A DNA stretch of 24,504 nucleotides from Firmicutes bacterium UBA5449 (lineage in GTDB: Bacteria; Bacillota; SHA-98; UBA4971), in assembly GCA_002424305.1 (NCBI GenBank), contig DIQZ01000035.1, positions 1 through 24,504 on the forward strand, in the 5' to 3' direction. Within the stretch, counting starts at the first letter, position 1, and the number at the start of each line of letters is the position of its first letter. This document shows, piece by piece, positions 6,869 through 14,552 of this stretch. The notes beneath the pieces were generated by a model. The model made no database searches and had not been told where the DNA came from. It worked only from the letters and a program-made list of their open reading frames with translations. The position numbers and the translations under genes were made by a program.

Positions 6869-7471
6869 TTATTCTCCTTTTATTAGAGTCAATGCCTCAG
6901 CTCTTGCAGCTGCATCCTTCTTAAACAGCCCTCGTACAGCCGAAGTCACAGCAACACTCCCGGGTTTGTTTATTCCACGCATTGACATACATAGATGTAC
7001 CGCCTCCACCACCACAACTACACCGTGGGGCTTCAGTGCTTCGTATATCATGTCCGCAACTTCGCTGGTAAGCCTTTCTTGAAGTTGAGGCCTCCTTGCA
7101 AGTATCTCAACTACCCTGGCAAGCTTGCTAAGGCCTACAACCCTTCCCCCCTTAGGAAGGTACGCTACATGAGCCTTGCCATGAAACGGCAGCAAATGAT
7201 GTTCACACATGGAATAGAAAGGAATGTCTTTGATTATTACCATCTCTTCGTGTTGTTCGTTAAAGACAGGGGTCAACTGTTCCCGAGGATCCTTACCCAG
7301 CCCACAGAATATTTCCTGAAACATCCGGGCAATTCGTCCAGGAGTATTCTTTAGACCCTCTCGCTCCGGGTCTTCTCCGATAGCCTCAAGAATTTCTCTA
7401 ACTGCTTTCATGATTCTTACTTCATCCAATTTGCACTTGTCCCTCCCGTTAGCGCAACAATCTGTGCGCAT
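6869..7471 (-). CDS. folE: GTP cyclohydrolase I
   Basis: Converts GTP to dihydroneopterin triphosphate, the first step of folate synthesis. Zinc ligands are visible in SMCEHHLLPFHG (C89, H92) and HLCMSMRG (C161). EAIGEDPEREGLKNTPGR (29-46) and RVVGLSKLARVVE are family signatures. The frame opens at ATG 7471 (200 aa), but its first 14 residues (MRTDCCANGRDKCK) are unlike other FolE proteins and lack a ribosome site. A TTG at 7429 with GGGAGGG 11 bases upstream would give a 186-aa protein starting MDEVRIMKAVREILEAIGED, which matches the usual N-terminus better. I keep the longer frame as the outer limit. It lies just upstream of spoIVA; in Bacillus the folE homologue mtrA lies beside hbs, so the cluster is conserved though reordered. 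Confidence 0.95.
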   Translation of the reverse strand: MRTDCCANGRDKCKLDEVRIMKAVREILEAIGEDPEREGLKNTPGRIARMFQEIFCGLGKDPREQLTPVFNEQHEEMVIIKDIPFYSMCEHHLLPFHGKAHVAYLPKGGRVVGLSKLARVVEILARRPQLQERLTSEVADMIYEALKPHGVVVVVEAVHLCMSMRGINKPGSVAVTSAVRGLFKKDAAARAEALTLIKGE

Positions 7472-7547
7472 ATGTCATTCTTGCTGCATGCTGCAGATTC
7501 TGATTAAAATCGCTATGCTACCTAACTAAGGCAAGCCCCTGCAGAAT

Positions 7548-8417
7548 TTATCTCGTTGAGCCTTGATGCCGGAGAATACCGGCAAGAAGAAGAACCAGAG
7601 TATGGATATCCATGGCGTTGTGTTCCAGGATAGGACGGATCAAGGCCGGACGGGGGTTCATTACAAACTCGTGATATACTTCAGGTATCATATAACCTGG
7701 AATATCATCGTATCGTTCATAGCCGAGGACATGGGAAGCAACTGTCACAAGCTTGCAGTTGGGAAGCGCCTCCCCAAAGAGCCTTCTTGAAATCCAAAGA
7801 AGGTCAAAGTGAAAATGATCCTGTGGGCAACCTGCTCCATAATATGCCATACGATCTCGAATATAGGGCATATCGAACCTAAGTCCGTTATACGTCACCA
7901 CAACACGCGCACTCTCCAGCTCGCACTTGACGGCAGTAAGCACAGCAACTTCCTCTTCATATGATCTTGCAAGAAACTGTTTTAATAGCATCTCCCCCGC
8001 TTCCGGCGCTCTCATCACACCTATGAGAAAAAGAGGCTGAGTGCTTACGAGACCGCAAGTCTCAATATCAAGAAACGCTATCTCGTCAGGTGAGTGCAAT
8101 TCCATCACCTGCCAGTCAGGCGCCTTTGTCCTGGAAAGAAAGCCTGTATCTCTATGCTTTAAGGCCTTAACAATAGGCCCGGCTTGGTCTCCCCAACGCT
8201 TATGATCACAGAGACTCTCCACGTCCCGATATCCTTCGCCCTTTAGCTTCTCTTCGGTTATAGGTCCTATTCCGCGTATTACTTGGAGGTTACAGACAAG
8301 TGCAGGTTCCTCCAAGGGAAGTGGCAAATCAACCCGAGAGAAGGTACGCTCTTTGACATAGTAATCACCTTGTCCAAGAAGCTCACGCGCAGGGACAAAG
8401 GATGCATCAGGTATCAA
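7548..8417 (-). CDS. YprB-type ribonuclease H-like 3'-5' exonuclease domain protein with helix-hairpin-helix
   Basis: A predicted DEDD-family nuclease. Residues 46-68 (VIRGIGPITEEKLKGEGYRDVES) form a helix-hairpin-helix-like DNA-binding segment. The RNase H fold follows, with FLDIET (D117, E119), TYNGLRFD (D182) and a C-terminal HNAMDIH (aspartate near 270), together the four acidic metal ligands of the family. Length 289 aa is shorter than the Bacillus YprB (about 410 aa), chiefly at the C-terminus. The start codon is TTG at 8417, chosen because AAGGAGG stands eight bases upstream. It follows the DUF4139 gene by 26 bp and is probably co-transcribed with it. Its substrate and physiological role are not established. 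Confidence 0.85.
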   Translation of the reverse strand: MIPDASFVPARELLGQGDYYVKERTFSRVDLPLPLEEPALVCNLQVIRGIGPITEEKLKGEGYRDVESLCDHKRWGDQAGPIVKALKHRDTGFLSRTKAPDWQVMELHSPDEIAFLDIETCGLVSTQPLFLIGVMRAPEAGEMLLKQFLARSYEEEVAVLTAVKCELESARVVVTYNGLRFDMPYIRDRMAYYGAGCPQDHFHFDLLWISRRLFGEALPNCKLVTVASHVLGYERYDDIPGYMIPEVYHEFVMNPRPALIRPILEHNAMDIHTLVLLLAGILRHQGSTR

Positions 8418-8443
8418 TTGGAGTTCCTCCTTAGCCTGTTAGG

Positions 8444-9901
8444 TCACTTGGATTTGGTATGCACCCGAAATAGGATCTCTACCTCGCTGTTCTGCGGGAC
8501 TGATACTTCAAACATTACTGTATTTGCATCTACCTTTTCATAAGGCATCGGGCTGGAAACAGTCCAATCACCGTAAAACCTCTCTACAACAGCAACCTCT
8601 ATGTCTTCATCTTTTCTGTTTCGAACCTTAATGCAATACGCTTCTTCACGAGTCTTCTCAACAATCTTGAAGTCAGTGACTATCCTTTCACCGACTACAT
8701 CAAATGCATCTCCTACATAGAGTCTCACCGTCTCGTCCTTGGGCGTATGAGAAATTGCGTCTTCCCCGATAAAGTCCATACTCCCGTCAGATGAAGTCTT
8801 GTATACACGAACCCTACCTGCAGGGAGGGGCACCCCAAGACCTGACTGCTCCCTATTCTCCAACTCCAGGATAGTCTTGGTATTCATGATTTCGCTTTGT
8901 CCCGGGTAGAGAGTGCTTTCATACACATAGCGGGACGTCGGTCTCTCAAGAAAGTACAGTTTCTTTGACGGCACGTGTGGAGCTTGGAGAAGGCGTATCT
9001 GTTTCAGTTGGTTATTGGCAACTGTAGTCTGTCCCGACAAAGCGTATGTATGATACTCAAATCCTGCCTTCTCTTCAAACGCCATTTCTGCATCAAGTAA
9101 CGACTCGGAAACCATCATGACCTTGGCAGCACCTCGAGCCGGCTCAGTTGACGCAAGCCTGTGTATGTTTCCTGCAATTAGCTTCAGATGTGCATCTTGA
9201 TAAGTTACTCCACTCTTATTGTCCAATGTGACCCAACCGGTTAAGGCACATGACTCATCCCCATCATCAAGTATGCATACATAATCAGCCGACCAATTAA
9301 GGCCTGTGGTAAGGTATGCTATCTCCACCTCATGACCTCGAGTCCAATCTGCCTTTGCATGCCATACCAGCGTTGGACGGGTAATAAACCCTCCGGGCAA
9401 CGGAGGAAGCTCAATAGATCCCGGGGGATCAAGGATAATATTCCCATTAATGTCCACAATAAGCCTGCCTTGCCCGTCAACAGATATGAGCCGGGCCGAC
9501 ATACGCACACCGTCAGCTATTAGCCAAATTTCCTCTCCGACGTATTTCTCTAAGAGCGTCTGTCTACTGACTACTCCGTAGTCAAAATTGTGTTCAACAG
9601 TCCTTATGGCATTGGGATCAGTCAGTGAAGCAAACGAAATGGAAGTAGGATCCATATTCGCAGCGAGACCGGAGAGTTCCACAAGATTTAACCCTCTGGT
9701 AAATTGGATTATTCGAGTATCCCTTACCAATCCAATATTACTGTTATAGACAGTCAGGGACATGTCTTTTCTCTCTTTTGGCCCCACCTCTAATCGCACC
9801 CCATCCATGTTTTCACCTCCACCTGCAAAAGCGTATTGACAAGGCACAATTATGCATGAAGCTACGAGGACAAATACCAAAGTCAATGAAATACGATGCA
9901 T
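8444..9901 (-). CDS. Secreted DUF4139-domain protein, function unknown
   Basis: A 485-aa exported protein. The N-terminus has a short basic segment (MHRIS), a hydrophobic core and a probable signal peptidase I site near QYAFA-GGG. The mature part is beta-rich; the stretch LTVYNSNIGLVRDTRIIQFTRGLNLVELSGLA, followed by a region with YLTTGLNWSADYVCILD, is typical of DUF4139 proteins. No catalytic motif stands out. The start is placed at the second ATG (9901) because GAGGAGGG directly abuts the first ATG (9907) but lies six or seven bases before 9901. No lipobox, sorting signal or transmembrane anchor is seen at the C-terminus, so it is probably released or held at the surface non-covalently. It is followed at 26 bp by the YprB-type nuclease gene, an odd partner for a secreted protein. 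Confidence 0.82.
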   Translation of the reverse strand: MHRISLTLVFVLVASCIIVPCQYAFAGGGENMDGVRLEVGPKERKDMSLTVYNSNIGLVRDTRIIQFTRGLNLVELSGLAANMDPTSISFASLTDPNAIRTVEHNFDYGVVSRQTLLEKYVGEEIWLIADGVRMSARLISVDGQGRLIVDINGNIILDPPGSIELPPLPGGFITRPTLVWHAKADWTRGHEVEIAYLTTGLNWSADYVCILDDGDESCALTGWVTLDNKSGVTYQDAHLKLIAGNIHRLASTEPARGAAKVMMVSESLLDAEMAFEEKAGFEYHTYALSGQTTVANNQLKQIRLLQAPHVPSKKLYFLERPTSRYVYESTLYPGQSEIMNTKTILELENREQSGLGVPLPAGRVRVYKTSSDGSMDFIGEDAISHTPKDETVRLYVGDAFDVVGERIVTDFKIVEKTREEAYCIKVRNRKDEDIEVAVVERFYGDWTVSSPMPYEKVDANTVMFEVSVPQNSEVEILFRVHTKSK

Positions 9902-9997
9902 TGCCATCCCTCCTCAGCAACCTAATCAACGATTAAAGAGAACTTCTATAAGACTTGGCGCTCTCCTGCTACGCAGCACCTATCCCAACAACAAGAA

Positions 9998-10020
9998 GGG
10001 GAACAGTAAGTCTGCTCCCC
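9998..10020 (-). terminator. Likely terminator after speD
   Basis: Arms GGGGAACAG (9998-10006) and CTGCTCCCC (10012-10020) pair with one mismatch around TAAGT. On the minus strand the stem is followed by the T-rich TTCTTGTTGTT. It lies 51 bp past the speD stop. The tract is interrupted by G and C, so it is a moderate terminator at best. Confidence 0.5.
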
Positions 10021-10071
10021 ACATGATACTTCGGCGGTGTTCGTGATTTGGCTTTGCACATAACCATAACC

Positions 10072-10455
10072 CTACCCAGGGGAGATCTTCGCGATATAGT
10101 GCTCATCGAAGATCCCCCTTTTCACCTCTGACGTCAAAGCCCGGCGGGCCTTAAATTCGTCGCGTATGTAGTCCACCGCGACCATGGGATCTACCCTATC
10201 CCCACATGTAAACACATCAACTGCAGCATATCCGAATTCGGGCCAAGTATGAATGGACAGGTGAGATTCGGATATTACTACTACACCACTGACCCCTTGG
10301 GGACTGAATTTATGAAACGCTGCCTCGCGGACCTCAGCTCCCGCCCGCAAAGCAGCGTTTACCATGACTTGCTCTACAATTTCAACATTATCAAGAGTCC
10401 CCGGGTCACATTCGTAAGCCTCTATAAGGATATGGCGCCCAAGAATGTTTGTCAT
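10072..10455 (-). CDS. speD: S-adenosylmethionine decarboxylase proenzyme (bacterial class 1b)
   Basis: Decarboxylates SAM to supply aminopropyl groups for spermidine synthesis. The 127-aa proenzyme starts MTNILGRHILIEAYECD and contains the self-cleavage site ISESHLSIHTWPE: cleavage before S64 creates the pyruvoyl cofactor, with H69 and C84 (in FTCGD) the conserved processing and catalytic residues. Size fits the short bacterial/archaeal class. The ATG at 10455 is preceded by GGGAGG at about eleven bases. A sigma-A-like promoter upstream and a hairpin downstream suggest a single-gene unit. No speE is in the window. Polyamine synthesis releases methylthioadenosine, which ties this gene to the salvage enzymes elsewhere in the window. 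Confidence 0.96.
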   Translation of the reverse strand: MTNILGRHILIEAYECDPGTLDNVEIVEQVMVNAALRAGAEVREAAFHKFSPQGVSGVVVISESHLSIHTWPEFGYAAVDVFTCGDRVDPMVAVDYIRDEFKARRALTSEVKRGIFDEHYIAKISPG

Positions 10456-10515
10456 CCAAAGTCCCGCCTCCCTTCAAATCGCTCCCTTCTCGTCGGTAAT
10501 GTGCCGATCAAAGTA

Positions 10516-10543
10516 ATAGTAGCAAATCTTTGAAAAAAGTCAA
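10516..10543 (-). promoter_or_regulatory. Sigma-A-type promoter of speD
   Basis: TTGACT (10543-10538) and TACTAT (10521-10516) are separated by 16 bases, with an A/T-rich spacer, on the minus strand about 60 bp before the speD ATG. Both boxes differ from consensus at one position. Confidence 0.65.
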
Positions 10544-10575
10544 GACAAATCAGAGAATCACGCCTAAACAGGCAG

Positions 10576-11895
10576 CTATAGAAGGTTTTGCTTTTTCAGG
10601 GCGGTAAGGCCTGAAAGCACTGCAAGTTCCACATGATAACGGAATAGTCCGCCTTGCATGTACATAATGTACGGAGGACATATAGGAGCATCAACAGTCA
10701 GTTCTGATGAAGACCCTTGCACGAAAGTCCCGCCGGCCATAATTACGCTGTGGGCATATCCGGGTAATTGTGATGTTTCAGGTCTGTACAAGGCATTTAC
10801 AGGGCTGGCAAGATGAAATCCTTGACAGAACGTAAGCAATCTCTCTTCATCTCCCATCCTCACAGCAAGCACGTTATCAGACGGCACTTCCTTTGCATCC
10901 GGGAGGGTTGGATATCCAAGTAACCGGAAGACATGATTTGCCACACATGTACCGGATAATGACTCCGCTACCATTTGAGGTGCAAGAAACAACCCCTGAA
11001 GCATGAGGCGGGAAGTGTTGAGGCTGGGTCCGATTTCACCGCCTATTCCCGGAGCGGTCAGTCTTGTTGCAATTCGCTCCACAAGGTCTCTTCTGCCGAC
11101 AATATATCCGCCTGTAGGAGCAATACCACCGCCGGGATTCTTAATGAGAGACCCTGCAATAATGTCTGCACCAACTTCAATAGGCTCAACTGTCTCTGTA
11201 AACTCTCCATAACAGTTGTCCACGACAACTGCTACATCCGGCCTACGCGCCTTTACGGCAGCAACAATCTTTGAGATGGTTTGGCATGACAGAGACCGCT
11301 GCCACGAATAACCCCTGGAACGCTGTATGAACACGACTCTTGTGCGATCACCGATAGAGTTTACAATAGCGTCAATCTCCTTGTCGCCAAAAACAGTTAA
11401 TGCCTTTGAACAGCCTGTCCCAGTCCCAGCGCAGTTTTCGACGGCTTCCCCGGGTGCCACCCTCCATGTAATACCAAGCTCGGCAAGGCATCCCGGAACC
11501 TGCTTGTCCATGCCAACTACCGCCTGTAACGTATCGTATGGCTTACCGTTAGCAAAAAGGATCTCATCACCAGGAAGGAGTAACCCGAAGAGGCAAAGGG
11601 ACAAGGCCTGGGTTCCTGAAGCAATCTGGTGGCGCACCAGCGCACTCTCTGCCCCAAACACCTTGGCGTATACTTCTTCAGTAACCTCTCTCCCTCGGTC
11701 ATCGTACCCATATCCTGTGGTCCCTGCAAAATCCTGATCACTTATGCCAACAGCCCTGAAGGCTTCCAGCACCTTCATGAAGTTCTCCCTCCGGTTATTC
11801 TCAATACGTAGAAGCGCAGTACCTGCCATATCACGGCCTTTTCCAAATAGCTCAATAAGATCAGGGTCTATGTCCAGCTTGTTTTGATGATTCAC
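10576..11895 (-). CDS. PLP-dependent enzyme of the YnbB/aluminium-resistance (methionine gamma-lyase-like) family
   Basis: A fold-type I aminotransferase-like enzyme. Family marks are AGTTGYGYDDRGREVTEEVYA, RHQIASGTQALSLCLFG for cofactor phosphate binding, DNCYGEF with the aspartate that contacts the pyridine nitrogen, and SLIKNPGGG with the Schiff-base lysine. The reaction is unproven; members are annotated as methionine gamma-lyase-like or aluminium-resistance proteins. I prefer the GTG at 11895 (439 aa), which has AAGGAG ten bases upstream. The longer frame to an ATG at 11973 has no ribosome site and adds 26 atypical residues. It is the last gene of the spoVK run; in Bacillus subtilis ynbB likewise ends spoVK-ynbA-ynbB, which supports orthology. 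Confidence 0.88.
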   Translation of the reverse strand: MNHQNKLDIDPDLIELFGKGRDMAGTALLRIENNRRENFMKVLEAFRAVGISDQDFAGTTGYGYDDRGREVTEEVYAKVFGAESALVRHQIASGTQALSLCLFGLLLPGDEILFANGKPYDTLQAVVGMDKQVPGCLAELGITWRVAPGEAVENCAGTGTGCSKALTVFGDKEIDAIVNSIGDRTRVVFIQRSRGYSWQRSLSCQTISKIVAAVKARRPDVAVVVDNCYGEFTETVEPIEVGADIIAGSLIKNPGGGIAPTGGYIVGRRDLVERIATRLTAPGIGGEIGPSLNTSRLMLQGLFLAPQMVAESLSGTCVANHVFRLLGYPTLPDAKEVPSDNVLAVRMGDEERLLTFCQGFHLASPVNALYRPETSQLPGYAHSVIMAGGTFVQGSSSELTVDAPICPPYIMYMQGGLFRYHVELAVLSGLTALKKQNLL

Positions 11896-12012
11896 TGTAT
11901 TGCCACTCCTTAGTCTTAAGTCGGTTCCTAAGTTTTCAGTGCTCTTAGGCGCATACGCCTGCGTATAAGTCATGTTCGGGGTTGTCGGTGCTTGCGTTAT
12001 GATTCAGTCATT

Positions 12013-12231
12013 TTATTCGCCGGAAGGCGTCGGAGTCCTTTCATCGCGCTGTCTTCTTGTGCCTGTCCCACATATCGTGCACCTACCTCTTTCCAAGGTG
12101 GCACGACGCATTTCTATCGGTGCAAATACGGCACCGTCTCTGAATCCTTCTACCTTGCCTTGTCTGTGACCGATAATGTATCCGATGAGAAACGCCACAA
12201 CAAGGAGTAGCAGCCAACCCTCAAGAGCCAT
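12013..12231 (-). CDS. Small single-pass membrane protein with a CxxC motif, unknown function
   Basis: A 72-aa protein not recognised as a family. Residues 5-20 (GWLLLLVVAFLIGYII) form one membrane segment, followed by GHRQGKVEGFRDGAVFAP and a basic soluble tail with R-C-T-I-C-G, a possible metal-binding or redox pair. The ATG at 12231 has AGGAGG seven bases upstream. The frame overlaps the end of the preceding membrane-protein gene by 11 bp, which indicates translational coupling and supports it being real. It probably sits with its tail in the cytosol (basic residues after the helix). Its place between the duplicated membrane protein and the PLP enzyme suggests a role in the same sporulation-linked operon. 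Confidence 0.75.
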   Translation of the reverse strand: MALEGWLLLLVVAFLIGYIIGHRQGKVEGFRDGAVFAPIEMRRATLERGRCTICGTGTRRQRDERTPTPSGE

Positions 12232-12826
12232 TTGCTTTCCTCCTGTATGATTGGCTTATAAGGTCAGCAATTGCCGCAGTTGTGGGAGCGCATATAGCGA
12301 CCAGAACCGTAGTGCGTCGGTCAACGATGAACGCTGCGATGATGACTGCAACTGACACGAGAACCAGCTGCGTTTTCCCTATGCTGTGAACAAGATTCGT
12401 GGCGCCCCCTACACTATCCCTTGAATAATCAATAATGTCGTCCACAAACTCAATTGCGATCATAAGCAGGACACTTACTAAAGTTGCAGGCCATCCGAAA
12501 ATTGCCCACGTAGCAAGAACAATTACTACTGACTCCATCCATGCACTCAGCCCCAGGGGCAGCATTTGCGAAGGAGCCTTCAGCATGCCTACAGAGTATG
12601 CAGCCAGCATAAGCGGAGCAGCAAGTCTTAGATTAATACTGCACGCCAAAACCGCAAACACCATGGTGTAGACTACACTTCCGGAACCCAAGATATCTAT
12701 GAGTGAGGGGCTGTCGCAAGCTAAGTCTACCGCATAATCCAGAAAATCGTCGAGAAGCTTGATTGCTATACCGGCAAGTGCTATTGCAAGGAGATCCAAG
12801 AGGATCCTAGAGGTTACAAAGGACAT
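12221..12826 (-). CDS. Multi-pass membrane protein with two internal repeats, each bearing DDxxDxxxD
   Basis: A 201-aa protein with about six hydrophobic segments. The two halves resemble each other: residues 13-34 (...AIKLLDDFLDYAVD) and 117-137 (...AIEFVDDIIDYSRD), offset by 103 residues. Each is followed by a polar loop and two hydrophobic helices. The duplicated acidic motif DDxxDxxxD resembles the Mg-diphosphate-binding NDxxDxxxD of UbiA-type prenyltransferases and the DDxxD of prenyl synthases, but the protein is shorter than UbiA members (about 290 aa) and nothing else of that family is seen. No function can be assigned. ATG at 12826 with GGAGG nine bases before. It overlaps the GTPase gene by 20 bp upstream and the small membrane gene by 11 bp downstream. 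Confidence 0.85.
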   Translation of the reverse strand: MSFVTSRILLDLLAIALAGIAIKLLDDFLDYAVDLACDSPSLIDILGSGSVVYTMVFAVLACSINLRLAAPLMLAAYSVGMLKAPSQMLPLGLSAWMESVVIVLATWAIFGWPATLVSVLLMIAIEFVDDIIDYSRDSVGGATNLVHSIGKTQLVLVSVAVIIAAFIVDRRTTVLVAICAPTTAAIADLISQSYRRKANGS

Positions 12827-13421
12827 GTCGCCTTACCTCCTTAAGGCCGTCTCTTGTAGCTGCGGAAACAGGAATCACCTTATACCCGGTAAATGACCGC
12901 CGTATCCTGGAAAGGCCACGCTTTGCCCCTGGCAAATCCATCTTGTTAGCGACGATACAGTAACCGCCCCTTGGTCCCGCAAAGGCTGCTAGCTGTGTAT
13001 CTAAATCCGTTTCTGTCAGTTGAGATGACAAACTTGCCTGACCTGCCTGATGCGCGTCTATTACATGGATAACAATTTGAGCACCACGTATGGCAGATAA
13101 GGTCTGTGCCATGGCCTTACGAGTCAGAGGATCATCATGAATTTGCTCAATGAGACCGGTTGTGTCAATGAGTTCCACGGTTTTTTTGCCCTTCCCTGCC
13201 CTGAACTCCAGTGTCAGTGATTGAAGACATTTTGTCTGGTGGGGCAAGGCGCCTACAAGTTCCCTTATGGCTACATCGATAGGATATTTCCTGGAATACC
13301 CGACACCACCGGGATCAACAAAAGAAATGTCAATATCTTTCACTTTCATATAATCAGCGAGCCCAAGGACTAGAAGAGTCTTACCTACGTTTGGTTTACC
13401 CAAAACGATGCACCGTTTCAT
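12807..13421 (-). CDS. Small Era/TrmE-like GTPase in the spoVK operon
   Basis: A 204-aa protein that is essentially one G domain: G1 GKPNVGKT (8-15), a candidate switch I near 38-50, G3 DTTG (86-89), G4 NKMD (159-162) and G5 VSAA (185-188). There are no added RNA-binding, KH or membrane domains, so it is not Era, Der, HflX or TrmE. Its effector could be the AAA protein encoded upstream or the membrane protein encoded downstream, both in overlapping frames. In Bacillus the slot between spoVK and ynbB is occupied by the larger GTPase HflX (ynbA); here a different, minimal GTPase takes that place. ATG at 13421, inside the spoVK end with 26 bp overlap. The cellular process is unknown; a sporulation role is inferred from context. 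Confidence 0.88.
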   Translation of the reverse strand: MKRCIVLGKPNVGKTLLVLGLADYMKVKDIDISFVDPGGVGYSRKYPIDVAIRELVGALPHQTKCLQSLTLEFRAGKGKKTVELIDTTGLIEQIHDDPLTRKAMAQTLSAIRGAQIVIHVIDAHQAGQASLSSQLTETDLDTQLAAFAGPRGGYCIVANKMDLPGAKRGLSRIRRSFTGYKVIPVSAATRDGLKEVRRHVLCNL

Positions 13422-14385
13422 GGTTGTCTTCTATGTCTTCCCTTCGAATGAGCATGAGCTCTTCCCGGGTCAGTTGCTTTCTGTCTACAAGCCTGGTTGC
13501 TTGACGTCTAATGGCGCGCTCGATAATATTTCTGACAAGACGCGCATTCCCGGAATGCTCAGTGTTAGGTCCTAAGTTCCTGCTGAGTATCGCCTCGAGT
13601 CTGGCCCTGGCTGCAAGATCCAGTCTGTAATCCCTTTTCTTCAGCATGAGGTCTGCAATGAGCATCAACTCTTGTGTGGCGTAATCAGGGAACTCAATGT
13701 GGATAGGGAAGCGCGAACGTATGCCGGGGTTTGACTGAACAAACTTCGCCATTTCTTCGCGGTACCCGGCAAGTATGACTATGAATCTATCCCTATTATC
13801 TTCCATAGCCTTGATCAATGTGGAAATTGATTCCTTGCCGAAATCTTTGTCGCCACCTGTAGCCAAAGAATACGCTTCATCAATAAAGAGTATGCCACCT
13901 AATGCTTTCTTAATCTGATCTCGAGTCTTTTGAGCTGTATGGCCTATATACTCTCCAACGAGGTCAGCTCGCTCTCTTTCCACAAGATGACCTTTTTCGA
14001 GCACGCCCATTTCCCGAAAAATTTTCCCCATGAGACGGGCGCATGTAGTTTTTCCTGTGCCCGGATTACCGCTGAAGACCATATGCAAAACCAGAGCATC
14101 TGAAGCAAGCTGACGCGTTTCTCTGATCCGCTGGATTCTAACATAGGCCACAAGTTCGCGGACTAATACCTTGACTGAGGCAAGCCCGACCAGACTATCC
14201 AATTCAGAGAGGGCTTCATTGAGCCTCCACTCACTGGAATCAGAACTTCCGGTTTCTGCCTGTTGCGTTTTGGCATGGGAATGATAAGACGTCCTCAGGG
14301 CGTGCATAGCCTCGATAGGGCTCAATCTCCCCTCTTCAAGGCCTACAAGGACAAGATTTGGATTCCGAGATTCAAAAGCCGGCAT
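13396..14385 (-). CDS. spoVK: Stage V sporulation protein K, AAA+ ATPase of the CbbX/SpoVK group
   Basis: A cytosolic hexameric-type ATPase made in the mother cell, needed for spore maturation in Bacillus; its target is not settled. The 329-aa protein has a variable N-terminal 60 residues, then Walker A GNPGTGKTT (106-114), the pore-loop region RADLVGEYIGHT (139-150), Walker B ILFIDEA (165-171), and an arginine-finger stretch NPGIRSRF (219-226). The C-terminal helical lid carries GNARLVRNIIERA, the sensor 2 region. Length is close to the Bacillus protein. The ATG at 14385 has AAGGAGG about ten bases upstream. It heads an overlapping five-gene run, and a sigma-E-like promoter lies about 60 bp upstream. 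Other CbbX-like ATPases are alternatives, but the ynbB neighbour favours SpoVK. Confidence 0.92.
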   Translation of the reverse strand: MPAFESRNPNLVLVGLEEGRLSPIEAMHALRTSYHSHAKTQQAETGSSDSSEWRLNEALSELDSLVGLASVKVLVRELVAYVRIQRIRETRQLASDALVLHMVFSGNPGTGKTTCARLMGKIFREMGVLEKGHLVERERADLVGEYIGHTAQKTRDQIKKALGGILFIDEAYSLATGGDKDFGKESISTLIKAMEDNRDRFIVILAGYREEMAKFVQSNPGIRSRFPIHIEFPDYATQELMLIADLMLKKRDYRLDLAARARLEAILSRNLGPNTEHSGNARLVRNIIERAIRRQATRLVDRKQLTREELMLIRREDIEDNHETVHRFG

Positions 14386-14444
14386 GGCCCCGGCCCTCCT
14401 TCAGTAGGGATGACATATCCGTAAACTGACGGCTGGGACCATAC

Positions 14445-14472
14445 ATCGTATGCCTATCATGCAATAATGGTC
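14445..14472 (-). promoter_or_regulatory. Candidate sigma-E promoter of the spoVK operon
   Basis: On the minus strand GACCATT (14472-14466) and CATACGAT (14452-14445) are 13 bases apart. The -10 box differs from the sigma-E form CATACAAT at one base; the -35 box matches about five of seven positions. It lies in the only gap ahead of spoVK. Confidence 0.45.
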
Positions 14473-14552
14473 ACAATTTCAAAATTGGGATTAACATGAT
14501 ACATGTAGCCTACTCAGGCATAAGCCGACTACCTTTACTTGACCGATACTTC

